Origin: a virus
Direction: 5' to 3' (one strand)
Virus record (IMG/VR): IMGVR_UViG_3300043786_001845
Span: 1 to 64,000 of that record
DNA: 64,000 nt
Position numbers and translations under genes: made by a program. Shown piece by piece: positions 8,743 through 16,416 of the stretch (position 1 is the first letter of the stretch; each line of letters starts with the position of its first letter). The notes beneath the pieces are model-generated. The model was not told where the DNA came from. It was given only the letters and a program-made list of their open reading frames with translations, and searched no databases.

Positions 8743-9417
8743 ATGATTCTGACCCAGAAACAACTTCTCAACATCATGCCGAGGGCCGGCGCGAGGGCCT
8801 CCTACTACATCGTCCCCCTGAACGCAGCCATGGAGCGTTTCGGCATAACAACCCCGCTGCGAGCCCAGATGTTCATCGCCCAGGTGGCGCACGAGAGCGG
8901 CGAGCTGCAGTACACGGTCGAGAATCTCAACTACTCGGCGCTCGGCCTGTGCCAGACCTGGCCTAAGCGATTCGCGGAGCACGACGCGAATGGCAAGGCG
9001 TTTCCGTCCCGGCCGAACCAGCTCGCCGTCCGGATCGCACGAAACGCCGAGGCGATCGCTAACTACGTGTACGCGAACCGCATGGGCAACGGCGACTCCG
9101 CATCCGGCGACGGGTGGGCGTACCGCGGGCGCGGCCTGATCCAGCTGACCGGCCGGGACAACTACGTGAGGGCCGCCGCCGGCACGGGCCGCCCGTACGT
9201 GGCCGAGCCGGCCCTGGTGGCCGAGCCGGATGACGCGGCAATGACCGCGGCCTGGTTCTGGGATGCCAACGGCCTGAGCAATTTCGCCGACAAGAACGAC
9301 TTCGATGGCGTGTGCGACGCCATCAACGTCGGACGGAAGACGGAGGCGATCGGCGACTCCATTGGATACAAGGAGCGCCTCGCCTACTTCAAACGGGCGC
9401 AGCAGCTGATCCCATGA
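8743..9417 (+). CDS. Endolysin, GH19 (chitinase-like) muramidase/lysozyme
   Basis: 224 residues from ATG 8743, chosen because GGAAAGG lies just upstream; a longer in-frame ORF lacks this. The GH19 fold is shown by AQVAHESGELQYT (catalytic Glu 51), the second acidic residue in VENLNYSALGL, and the family hallmark RGRGLIQLTGRDNY, with the C-terminal IGYKERLAYF helix. It hydrolyses peptidoglycan glycan strands at the end of infection. No signal peptide is visible, so export through the holin encoded next door is expected. The stop overlaps the downstream ATG (ATGA), giving translational coupling. Confidence 0.92.
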   Translation: MILTQKQLLNIMPRAGARASYYIVPLNAAMERFGITTPLRAQMFIAQVAHESGELQYTVENLNYSALGLCQTWPKRFAEHDANGKAFPSRPNQLAVRIARNAEAIANYVYANRMGNGDSASGDGWAYRGRGLIQLTGRDNYVRAAAGTGRPYVAEPALVAEPDDAAMTAAWFWDANGLSNFADKNDFDGVCDAINVGRKTEAIGDSIGYKERLAYFKRAQQLIP

Positions 9418-9893
9418 GCGCTGCTCTCGACATCCCGGCGCTGACGGCGATGCTGTTCGCTGCTCTCGACATCCCGGCGCTGACGGCGATGCTGTTCGGG
9501 GTCCTCCTCCTTGCCGTGTTGATAAAGTGGCACGTCGACGAGACTCCGTTCGACATACGCCACGTGCTCATCGACATCGAGACGGGGAGGGTCAGCCTGC
9601 ACAAGTTCGGCCAGTTCCTGGCCCTGTTCACTTCCACCGGGCTCCTCTGGTACGAGGCGGTCAACGGCCGCCTCAGCGAGTGGCTGTTCGGCGGCTACAT
9701 GGTGGCATGGGCCGGAGTGGCCCTCGGGAACTCATGGCTGAAGAACCAGAAGGGGTCTTCTTCCCCTGACTGGGAGGCGGGCAGGAGCACGGAGCGGCGA
9801 GAAGCTGAGCGCCGACAGATGGCGGCAGAGGATTGGGAAGCCGACAGCGAGAATGCCCCGCAGCGGAGGCATTCCAGAAACGAGGAGGACTGA
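9414..9893 (+). CDS. Putative holin, small membrane protein
   Basis: 159 residues, starting at an ATG that overlaps the endolysin stop (ATGA). Hydrophobic segments lie at about residues 28-38 (FGVLLLAVLIKW), 63-78 (FGQFLALFTSTGLLWY) and 90-106 (FGGYMVAWAGVALGNSW), followed by a charged, arginine- and glutamate-rich tail from 110 on. That topology, and the position between endolysin and spanin, fit a holin; there is no sequence signature proving it. The first 30 residues contain an exact tandem duplication of 13 residues. Confidence 0.6.
   Translation: MSAALDIPALTAMLFAALDIPALTAMLFGVLLLAVLIKWHVDETPFDIRHVLIDIETGRVSLHKFGQFLALFTSTGLLWYEAVNGRLSEWLFGGYMVAWAGVALGNSWLKNQKGSSSPDWEAGRSTERREAERRQMAAEDWEADSENAPQRRHSRNEED
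9421..9498. repeat. Perfect 39-bp tandem duplication in holin-like gene
   Basis: 9421-9459 and 9460-9498 are identical and in frame, duplicating the residues AALDIPALTAMLF at the start of the first hydrophobic segment. Exact identity implies a recent slippage or assembly artefact. Confidence 0.9.
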
Positions 9894-9896
9894 AAG

Positions 9897-10457
9897 ATGG
9901 TACCATTACTGGCAGCGGGCGCGATCAGCAAGCTCTCAATCGGCCGGAAGTTGCTGATCGCAACGGTGATCGCGCTTGTCGCACTGGCGATGATCGGCAC
10001 TGCCTGCTATTTCGTGTGGCAGGCCGGGGCCGACTCGGTGCGCATCAAGTGGGAGGAGGAGAGGACCCGGGAGGCCGCGGAGGCCGCGCGTCGCAAGGGG
10101 GAGGCTGGCAAGGTCACCCTCAAGGAAGTCACCAAGTACGTCGACCGAATGCGCACCGTCTACAAGAGCGGCGACACCATCATCAAGGAGATTCCAGTCT
10201 ATGTCACCAAGCAGAATGATGCTCGTTGCACTGTCAACGATGGCTTTGTCAGCGTGTGGAACTTGTCCAACCAAGGTGAGCTTCCCGGCCCCCCCGGCCC
10301 AGCTGATGCAGCCCCCTCCGCCGTTGTCCTCTCAGATATTGCGACCCAGCACACCAGAGAGTCGACCCAGTGCAGAGCGGTAGAAGCCCAGCTCATCGCC
10401 CTCGAGGCCTGGATAACCAAGCAGTGCGCGATCCACGACTGCTACGCCTCTGAGTGA
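9897..10457 (+). CDS. Rz: Inner-membrane spanin (Rz-like)
   Basis: 186 residues. A single transmembrane anchor at about 19-41 (LLIATVIALVALAMIGTACYFVW) is followed by a charged helical stretch (WEEERTREAAEAARRKGEAG) and a conserved periplasmic part KSGDTIIKEIPVYVTKQNDA-RCTVNDGFV typical of Rz proteins. Spanins fuse inner and outer membranes in the last lysis step and are known only for phages of Gram-negative hosts. A lipoprotein frame is embedded inside it, the classic Rz/Rz1 arrangement. GAGGAGG lies upstream of the start. Confidence 0.88.
   Translation: MVPLLAAGAISKLSIGRKLLIATVIALVALAMIGTACYFVWQAGADSVRIKWEEERTREAAEAARRKGEAGKVTLKEVTKYVDRMRTVYKSGDTIIKEIPVYVTKQNDARCTVNDGFVSVWNLSNQGELPGPPGPADAAPSAVVLSDIATQHTRESTQCRAVEAQLIALEAWITKQCAIHDCYASE
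10201..10383 (+). CDS. Rz1: Outer-membrane lipoprotein spanin (Rz1-like), embedded in Rz
   Basis: 60 residues in a shifted frame wholly inside Rz. It begins MSPSRMMLVALSTMALSAC, a lipoprotein signal with lipobox ALSAC, so Cys19 would be lipidated. The mature part is proline-rich (FPAPPAQLMQPPPPL), as in known Rz1 proteins. Initiation could be ATG 10201 or the ATG pair at 10216. The combination of embedded position, lipobox and prolines makes this a real gene rather than a shadow frame. Confidence 0.85.
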   Translation: MSPSRMMLVALSTMALSACGTCPTKVSFPAPPAQLMQPPPPLSSQILRPSTPESRPSAER

Positions 10458-10463
10458 TCGGAC

Positions 10464-10494
10464 GCCCCATCCCCGCTTGGGGGTGGGGCTTTCC
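10464..10494 (+). terminator. Terminator-like hairpin after lysis cassette
   Basis: A GC-rich stem (GCCCCATCCCC / GGGGTGGGGC) with a short loop ends in TTTCC. It sits between convergent genes and probably stops the lysis transcript. Confidence 0.65.
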
Positions 10495-10497
10495 AGC

Positions 10498-11775
10498 TCA
10501 GTACAGGGGCGACGGCGTGGGCGCCCGGGTGGTGCGCCGGTCCTTCACCGCCTTCCACTCGGTCAAGTCACAGTAGACGCCGAGGTGGTACTCGTAGTTG
10601 TAATACAGCCCGGGCGGGAAGATGGTGAGTTCCCACGTCAGCGGGTCGAAATTCCACTGGTCGTCCGGAACCTCGACACCGCCGCGCCACAAGATGGCCG
10701 CGACAGAGTCGGGATCGGCCCCGAGCGCGTGGGCGGTCACAAACTCCTTCAGGTCGTCCGGCAGGAAGCTGCCGAGGGCGGTCACGTCCGGTGCCGGGGT
10801 CTCCCCCACGGCGGCCGGGCGGGCACCCGACAGGAGCGCGGTGTGGTAGGCCAGCCCAAGGCGGTCCCGGATGACGGACGGAGCCCGGAGGACCACCGTG
10901 TTGGTGAAGTAGACGGAGCTCCCCGCGATCCCGAAATCGGGCGCCACGGGCTCCGGGAGCAAGGCCCGCTTCTGCTGGTACGCGTACGCCACGGGGATCT
11001 CCAGGTCGGCAGTCATCGAGAAGTCCACCTGGGCTGAGCGCACCACGTTCCCATCACGATTCACCGAGATGGACGGGGCGTCGATCACGAGGATCGGGTT
11101 GCAGAAGTACCCGAAGCTGAAGGCGGTGCGCCCTGACGCAGAATTGATGGTGCGGCGCACGTCTCCGGCCGTGACGGCGCTGAGGTACTCCTGGAAGCGA
11201 TCGGAGTCGGTCGGGTCAGAGCCGTCGCCGAGCCCCATGTCGGCCCACACCTGGCGGAGGATGTCGGTCGGGATCTCCGTGTAGATCACGACGTCGTTCA
11301 GGAAGACCTTGTAGTTCGTCGGCATCGCGCGCCGGAGATACATCAGGACCTCCCGCGCCTTGAGGTCGGTCTCGACCACGAGGGAGACGGCGAAGCGCAC
11401 CACGATTCGATCCGACTGGTAGCCGGCGTACCGCAGATGGTTGTCGTCGTGGATGAGTCTCGCGAGCCTGTCCGGCTGGAGGAGGAAACGGTTCCCGGTG
11501 TGCCAGCTGACCCCGGTGGCGAAGTCTGACACGTCGGCGGTCGGTTCCATTCGGACGGACAGCAGCGGGAGGCGCCGGGTGGCGAGTTGGCTAGAAGAGA
11601 ACGGGCGAAAGTGGCGCCGCCGCCGCAGCATCGGCAGCTCCGAGTCGACCGAGTAATCGTGCAGGTAGCCGGCCGGCATGAGGCCCTCGATGTACCCCCG
11701 CGTCGCGCCGAGCAGGCTGCTCAGCATCGGAGTTACGGATGACACCGGGCGCGAAGTCAGAAGATCGCTCAGCAT
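10498..11775 (-). CDS. Virion-like protein of unknown function
   Basis: 425 residues. SD GAGGAAA precedes ATG 11775. No catalytic motif, signal peptide or membrane segment was recognised. The sequence alternates predicted beta-rich stretches (YKVFLNDVVIYTEIP, YEYHLGVYCDLTEW) with short helices, as in baseplate or neck proteins of large myophages. It is bracketed by terminators on both sides, so it may be a single-gene transcript. Assignment as structural rests on context only. Confidence 0.55.
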   Translation of the reverse strand: MLSDLLTSRPVSSVTPMLSSLLGATRGYIEGLMPAGYLHDYSVDSELPMLRRRRHFRPFSSSQLATRRLPLLSVRMEPTADVSDFATGVSWHTGNRFLLQPDRLARLIHDDNHLRYAGYQSDRIVVRFAVSLVVETDLKAREVLMYLRRAMPTNYKVFLNDVVIYTEIPTDILRQVWADMGLGDGSDPTDSDRFQEYLSAVTAGDVRRTINSASGRTAFSFGYFCNPILVIDAPSISVNRDGNVVRSAQVDFSMTADLEIPVAYAYQQKRALLPEPVAPDFGIAGSSVYFTNTVVLRAPSVIRDRLGLAYHTALLSGARPAAVGETPAPDVTALGSFLPDDLKEFVTAHALGADPDSVAAILWRGGVEVPDDQWNFDPLTWELTIFPPGLYYNYEYHLGVYCDLTEWKAVKDRRTTRAPTPSPLY

Positions 11776-11812
11776 TTAATTTCCTCAAGTCTCATTTCTT
11801 ATTAGGCTGTTC

Positions 11813-11844
11813 AAAAAAAAAAGGAGAGGGTACACCCTCTCCTT
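11813..11844 (-). terminator. Rho-independent terminator of the E1-E2-JAB operon
   Basis: On the minus strand an AAAGGAGAGGG / CCCTCTCCTTT stem with a four-base loop is followed by ten T residues (the A-run at 11813-11822). It lies directly after the JAB gene and marks the end of the six-gene operon. Confidence 0.9.
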
Positions 11845-11867
11845 TCTCACTGCTGCCGTCCGAAGCG

Positions 11868-12542
11868 CTACCGGCCGAAGAGCTCGTGCTGAGACGAGTC
11901 GTCCCCGGCATACACGTCGCCGAGGTCGCTGCTTTCAACCATTCGGAGGCCGAGCTCGTTCAGCGGGCGCCCGCCGTTCTTCCGCTTCTGAGATGCGAAC
12001 CGGAGAGGATTAGGCGACAGGACAGGCTGGAGTTCCTGCAGACGCGTCTCGACCGCCCTGCGAAGCGCGTCGCTCGGCTCCAGAATGCCACCGTGCACGA
12101 CGACCCTGGCGGGGGCCTGAAGCTTCGATCCGACAACCAGCGGCACGTTCACGACCGCGGACGGGAACTCCCACGGCGGAATGAACAGGATGGAAGCCAG
12201 GAACTCCTCGTTGATGCTGTTCCGGTCGACCGTGCTGAACTGGCGGTAGTTCTCGGGGTGTCGGTGCATGATGACGTTCCACTCCGGGCTCGGAGGGGGC
12301 TCGGTGAACTGGATGCTCGTGGAGGTCGTCGTCTGGAACGGAAAGTACACCTCACCGGGCGCGATCGTGACGGTCGCGGCGGCGGCGTCCCAGGTCCCCT
12401 TCAGGTAGACCCCATACTCCAGGGACGGCGACGGGAGCGCGGGCTGGATGGACAGCATCGTGCGGGCCACATCCGCCGGGATTATCACCGTTGCTGCATG
12501 GTGGATAGCCAGCCCGGTGCTAATGAGATGGGGGTTGACCAT
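11868..12542 (-). CDS. JAMM/JAB-family metallo-isopeptidase-like protein
   Basis: 224 residues. The JAMM zinc motif is complete: H93-x-H95-P-x6-S103-x2-D106 (MHRHPENYRQFSTVD), with Glu42 in LEYGVYLKG as the upstream catalytic acid. In other systems this family removes ubiquitin-like tags (e.g. CBASS Cap3) or trims their tails. It is the last gene of the operon, one base after the stop of the Ala/Pro-linker protein, and is followed by a strong terminator. Association with E1- and E2-like genes favours a deconjugating or maturing role over a lambda K-like tail-tip role; substrate unknown. Confidence 0.82.
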   Translation of the reverse strand: MVNPHLISTGLAIHHAATVIIPADVARTMLSIQPALPSPSLEYGVYLKGTWDAAAATVTIAPGEVYFPFQTTTSTSIQFTEPPPSPEWNVIMHRHPENYRQFSTVDRNSINEEFLASILFIPPWEFPSAVVNVPLVVGSKLQAPARVVVHGGILEPSDALRRAVETRLQELQPVLSPNPLRFASQKRKNGGRPLNELGLRMVESSDLGDVYAGDDSSQHELFGR

Positions 12543-12543
12543 C

Positions 12544-13290
12544 TCAGGCCCCGGCAGCAGTGAGCTGCGGCGTGACCTTGTACTTGCCGCCGTTCACAAA
12601 GTCGGCCAGACCGACCAGCCGCCCGGACCGGTCCGAGATCAGCATCTTGCTGAGATTGAGCTCGCGCAGCTTGAGCATGAACTTGTCAGTGGCTTCACCG
12701 ATGGTAGCCCCGCTGAATTGGTAGTACTGGTTGTAGATCGTGGCATCGAACCCCACCACGCCAGGCTTGCCGGCCGGAGTGGCATTGGGAACGGCGGTCG
12801 CGGGGGCGGCGGTCGCGGGGGCGGCGGTCGCGGGGGCGGCGGTCTTGTCAGTCGCACCGCCACCGATGGCGCCGGAGGCAACGGCAGTCTCGCCGATGGC
12901 GCCGGAGGCAACGGCAGTCTCGTCGGGCTTGCTCCCGGCCCCGCTCATTTCTCGCGTGGCGTCGAGCATAGAGGGGGCGGCGTTGACCAGGCCGGATGAC
13001 GAGTCGACCTTGGGCGTCGTGCTCGGCTTCGGGACGACGGTGCCGTCCGAGCGCCACGCAGCGGCCTCAGGCGTGAGCTCGGAGGCCGCGAGTTCCCGGG
13101 GACATCCGCCCGAGCGCCCGCCCACCCGCATCTCCACGGTGAGGTGCTTCTTGAGGCGGTCGCTGCGGAGCTTCACACCGATGGCGGTCCAGTCGGTGTC
13201 CAGCTTCTGCATCACATCGTCGTTGGTGAGCTTCGCGTCGTTGTAAGCGGTGAGAAATTCACTATCAGTAATCTGGCTGGCACCACGCAT
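12544..13290 (-). CDS. Candidate ubiquitin-like protein with helical N-terminus and low-complexity linker
   Basis: 248 residues. Residues 1-55 look helical (DSEFLTAYNDAKLTNDDVMQ). Residues 85-175 are a linker with two exact ETAVASGAIG repeats and three APATA repeats. The last 70 residues read as strand-strand (GFDATIYNQYYQFSG), helix (IGEATDKFMLKLRELN), strand (KMLISDRSGRLVG), strand (GKYKVTPQL) and a flexible TAAGA end, the order expected of a beta-grasp fold. Between E1/E2 and JAB genes, it is the best candidate for the modifier, but it lacks a terminal GG and the fold is not proven. Good SD (AGGAGAAGAGG). Confidence 0.55.
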   Translation of the reverse strand: MRGASQITDSEFLTAYNDAKLTNDDVMQKLDTDWTAIGVKLRSDRLKKHLTVEMRVGGRSGGCPRELAASELTPEAAAWRSDGTVVPKPSTTPKVDSSSGLVNAAPSMLDATREMSGAGSKPDETAVASGAIGETAVASGAIGGGATDKTAAPATAAPATAAPATAVPNATPAGKPGVVGFDATIYNQYYQFSGATIGEATDKFMLKLRELNLSKMLISDRSGRLVGLADFVNGGKYKVTPQLTAAGA

Positions 13291-13305
13291 GCCTCTTCTC
13301 CTAAA

Positions 13306-13983
13306 TCAAGTTTCAAAACCCCGGAAGAATATCCGGAGCATATTGAGTTCGGCGGCCGAGACATCAACTCCGAGCCGCACGTTGGACATCAGGTCCCGCA
13401 CTGTAATAACGTCGCCGATCATGCTCGGCCCATCCTCCGAGCTGAGCGAATTGAGCAGCTCAGCGTTTGCGAACAGAATCCACGCGCCCCGCGAGGCGCG
13501 TATTGCGATCTCCAAACGGTCCAGCAGCTTTCTCTGGACCAGCAGCTTTCTCTGGATTTCATACGCGACATCGAAGACTATCGTCCATTCGACGAATTCG
13601 ATCTCCTCCGAGCCAGTCTGCGTCTGAACTCTTTCCACGGTGCCGAGCATGAGTGACTGGGAGTATGAAGCCTGTCTGACGCAGTACCCGGCTACAGCCA
13701 GCTCCGCCACGAACTGCTGAAGGTCGTCGACGCAGAGCCCGGTGACCTCCTCGGCGGCGTACCGCTCGTCCAAAGTGAGTGCTGCGACGATGCCGATATT
13801 GCAGGTGAATTTAGTGAGTTCTCGAAACGACTCACTGCTGCGCTTCGTGGACGACACCGCCGTTGCGTAGAGCTCGCGGAGCCGCTCGAGGCAGGCTGCC
13901 GGTCCGGCGTCCGCCAGGGTCATGGCCTCGTCGTATGCGGCCTTGTTGCGCTCGAAGATCTCGTCCGTAATGGTGTTAAGCAT
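13306..13983 (-). CDS. Unknown, mostly helical protein of the E1-E2-JAB operon
   Basis: 225 residues, not recognised. Helical character predominates (FERNKAAYDEAMTLADAG, DLQQFVAELAVAGYCV), with a central strand region around EEIEFVEWTIVFDVAYEI. A nearly tandem KLLVQRKLLDRLE stretch reflects a short DNA duplication (CAGCAGCTTTCTCTGGA twice near 13523-13560). The start codon overlaps the E1 stop (TAATG), so it is translationally coupled and likely needed in fixed ratio with the adenylating enzyme. Confidence 0.6.
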   Translation of the reverse strand: MLNTITDEIFERNKAAYDEAMTLADAGPAACLERLRELYATAVSSTKRSSESFRELTKFTCNIGIVAALTLDERYAAEEVTGLCVDDLQQFVAELAVAGYCVRQASYSQSLMLGTVERVQTQTGSEEIEFVEWTIVFDVAYEIQRKLLVQRKLLDRLEIAIRASRGAWILFANAELLNSLSSEDGPSMIGDVITVRDLMSNVRLGVDVSAAELNMLRIFFRGFET

Positions 13984-14702
13984 TATTCGTCCTCCTCACC
14001 GTCTGGAGACCAGGCGAACGAGACCGAGCGCGCGAGCTCGTCGATGTCCGTGGTGTAGGTCCCCGCACGATGCTCCGTGATGTCTGCGAAGTTCCGGAAC
14101 TCGAGAAAGCGGATCGCCATCAGGGCCAGAATGGCGGCCGGAACGTAGAAGCTGGGGGTCACGGCGTAGGAGTTGCCGCCCTGTAGGACGACGACCTTCT
14201 TGGCCACGATGTCCGGCCGGAAGGTGAAGCTCATCGCGGACCCGCCGTCGTAGGCGAGCTTTAGCCACGTCCCCGGAATCATGCAGCTGGGGTCGATGGT
14301 GTCGCGGGCGTCGATGATGGTCCCGGTGGTCAGCTTCGTCTCGGGTCCGACCCGCTCGGTCGAAGCATCGGCGAGAGCTCGGGTGGCGTCGTTTCCGCCG
14401 TTGGTGATGGTGGCGAGCGCCTCCCTGATCGCGTTCACCTTCTCAGTGCGCCCGACCGCGTCGAGCCTGAACAGCTGGGTGCGGTTGAGATTGTGCAGCT
14501 CGACCGTGTCGTGGTCGTACACGCGGAACATCATGCGCTCGTACATGGAATTGTACGTTCTCGTCCGTGCCGCGAACCTGAGGACATTCGAGCCGACGCC
14601 GCCCGCACCGAGCAGATTGATCCGGTGGCGCATCTTGCCGCCGCCGATTCGCTGCCTCGCGAGGTTCCGCACGTCCTCTCTGCTGATATCAGGCATTCTC
14701 AT
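13983..14702 (-). CDS. ThiF/E1-like adenylating enzyme
   Basis: 239 residues. The Rossmann-type ATP site is GAGGVGS (32-38), followed by the E1 signature DHDTVELHNLNRTQ (63-76: Asp65, Glu68, Asn71, Arg74, Gln76), a Lys at 88 and IIDARDTID near 129-137, the usual place of the Mg-binding Asp. The only cysteine is Cys140, right after that Asp segment, a candidate thioester site. E1-like enzymes adenylate the C-terminus of a beta-grasp protein. Overlap with the E2-like gene upstream (14 bases) and with the helical gene downstream shows tight coupling. MoeB/ThiF-type biosynthesis is the alternative but no sulfur-carrier pathway genes are nearby. Confidence 0.85.
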   Translation of the reverse strand: MRMPDISREDVRNLARQRIGGGKMRHRINLLGAGGVGSNVLRFAARTRTYNSMYERMMFRVYDHDTVELHNLNRTQLFRLDAVGRTEKVNAIREALATITNGGNDATRALADASTERVGPETKLTTGTIIDARDTIDPSCMIPGTWLKLAYDGGSAMSFTFRPDIVAKKVVVLQGGNSYAVTPSFYVPAAILALMAIRFLEFRNFADITEHRAGTYTTDIDELARSVSFAWSPDGEEDE

Positions 14703-16416
14703 TCATCCTTCTGTCTAGTTCGGCGAAGCTGGCTGCGGTTATCGCGCCCAGCTCCCGCAGGCCGGGGACCGTCACCTCAGGATTCTGCTTCCCAAAGTCC
14801 CTCCAATCATCATCGGAAATCATCCCAGGATGTTCCAGCACGAAGCCCCTCTCGGAATTGTATGCGCTGTCCAGATTGCACTGGCGGAGCATCTGGATGA
14901 ACTCCTCGAGGGTGGCGTGGCGAAATCCGCCGCGCGATTGCACCTCCATGTCCGACATCGTTCTATTGATGTCTCCGAGGCACACAGCCCCGCTCGACGA
15001 GATGTTGGTGTGTTTGGCCGAGATCGTACACTTCTTGTCGCTGTACGCCTGCGCGCTCGGGAAGCTGGTATTGTTCTTGGCGAACTTCAAGTCGAACGCG
15101 TGGATCCCTAGCTCGTGGTGCAGCGTCCCGGGAATGTCCTCGATGTAGGTGCGCCCGCGGCGGACGACCGTGACCGGTCGGACGAACTCCCTCAACACCA
15201 CGCGCAAGACCGCCGCGCTGATCGAGGTCACGCTCTCCACAAACGGGTGGTCGGTCATTTCCTCCTTGAAGAACTTCGCGAGGTTGGCGGTGTTGACCTC
15301 GATCCTCGCGTAGCCGTTGACGTACCTCACGAAGTTCGAAGCCATATTTCCGAGCTCGGGTCTTGCCAGCCAGCCCAGCAGAGACTTCGCCCAGTCTGTG
15401 TGGGTGATGGTGACGCCGAATCCATTTGATGCCATCTCCGGAATGTGCGCGAGCAGCGTTTCCCATTGGGCGAGGTCGTTGATAGACCAGGTGCCGCACT
15501 GGGAGAGAATGAAATCAAGCGTGACGCCGCTCTCGCGTATGCGCTCCCGCAGCTCTCCTAGCGGATCAGCCCTGTTCGCGATGTTCAGCGTCTTGATGGT
15601 GGTGTTGTTGGACTGGAATTTATCGAAGAGGCGACAGATGGCATTGTGCGCGGTCGGAAGACTACTCGCGTCCATATCGTACTTTCGCCATGTTATCTGC
15701 CCGGAGCGGTCGACGTAGGCGAGCCGCGTCTCCCCAGCCCGCCACTCGACGCGCTCGAGGCGCCCGAGGATCGGGTCGGAGATTCCCCACTCCGCGACCA
15801 TGGCGCCGGTGTGGGAGAGCTCGCAGTATCGGAACCGCGGCGACGGGATTCCGAGAATGCCGCAAGCCGCCGCCAGGTCCAGAGAATTCACCAGTATTTC
15901 CTGGCCGGCATGGAACCAGTTGATCAAGTCGTCCACGTTGCTCCGCGGCGGGGTGCCCCAGCTCCAGATGAACCTGAAGGCGTCGCCGGGGTTGAGTGCG
16001 TCCAGGTCCTGCACCAGCTCGTAGCTGCATGAAGCCAGGAAAATCACTGCGAATCGGAGATCGTCCGACATCATCCACGAGTCGTAGGGGAATGACACCA
16101 TGCGCCGTGGGCGATCGAACGACGGACCGGTGACCAGAATCATGTTCCACGTTGTGTGGCGATTGGAGAAGCGCGTCTCGCCTTCCCCCGCTCTGACGAT
16201 GATCTGCGAGACGGCGACCCTCTCGGTCCCGCCCGGTGGAATGCAGTGCATGTCCATCCAGGACACGTCGATGGCGATCTCGGAAGGCTGCTGCTCGCGG
16301 TGACGAGCGAGCACTTCGTCGTACTTCCCCCTCACGACGGAGGAGGGAACCACGGTCGGCCTGAAGGAATGACCGGGGTAGCGGCTCTCCGGCATCCGCG
16401 CTGGGAGGCTTCTCAT
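14689..16416 (-). CDS. Large protein with C-terminal E2 (UBC)-like active site
   Basis: 575 residues from ATG 16416, chosen because it overlaps the upstream stop (ATGA). Residues 469-481 read HTNISSSGAVCLG, matching the E2 signature H-P-N-[IV]-x3-G-x-[IV]-C-L with Cys479 as the thioester residue and His469 before it. Prokaryotic E2s of this shape occur next to ThiF and JAB genes, as in the PRTRC cassette and CBASS. The first 400 residues are not recognised and contain RRMVSFPYDSWMM and WSWGTPP segments; they may be a target-recognition or scaffold domain. Such a large N-terminal extension is unusual for a bacterial E2. Confidence 0.72.
   Translation of the reverse strand: MRSLPARMPESRYPGHSFRPTVVPSSVVRGKYDEVLARHREQQPSEIAIDVSWMDMHCIPPGGTERVAVSQIIVRAGEGETRFSNRHTTWNMILVTGPSFDRPRRMVSFPYDSWMMSDDLRFAVIFLASCSYELVQDLDALNPGDAFRFIWSWGTPPRSNVDDLINWFHAGQEILVNSLDLAAACGILGIPSPRFRYCELSHTGAMVAEWGISDPILGRLERVEWRAGETRLAYVDRSGQITWRKYDMDASSLPTAHNAICRLFDKFQSNNTTIKTLNIANRADPLGELRERIRESGVTLDFILSQCGTWSINDLAQWETLLAHIPEMASNGFGVTITHTDWAKSLLGWLARPELGNMASNFVRYVNGYARIEVNTANLAKFFKEEMTDHPFVESVTSISAAVLRVVLREFVRPVTVVRRGRTYIEDIPGTLHHELGIHAFDLKFAKNNTSFPSAQAYSDKKCTISAKHTNISSSGAVCLGDINRTMSDMEVQSRGGFRHATLEEFIQMLRQCNLDSAYNSERGFVLEHPGMISDDDWRDFGKQNPEVTVPGLRELGAITAASFAELDRRMNENA

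Noticed and set aside
11868-12542. Lambda K-like tail-tip JAB protein
   Set aside because: There is no NlpC/P60 fusion and no lambda L/I-type neighbours, while E1- and E2-like genes are in the same operon.
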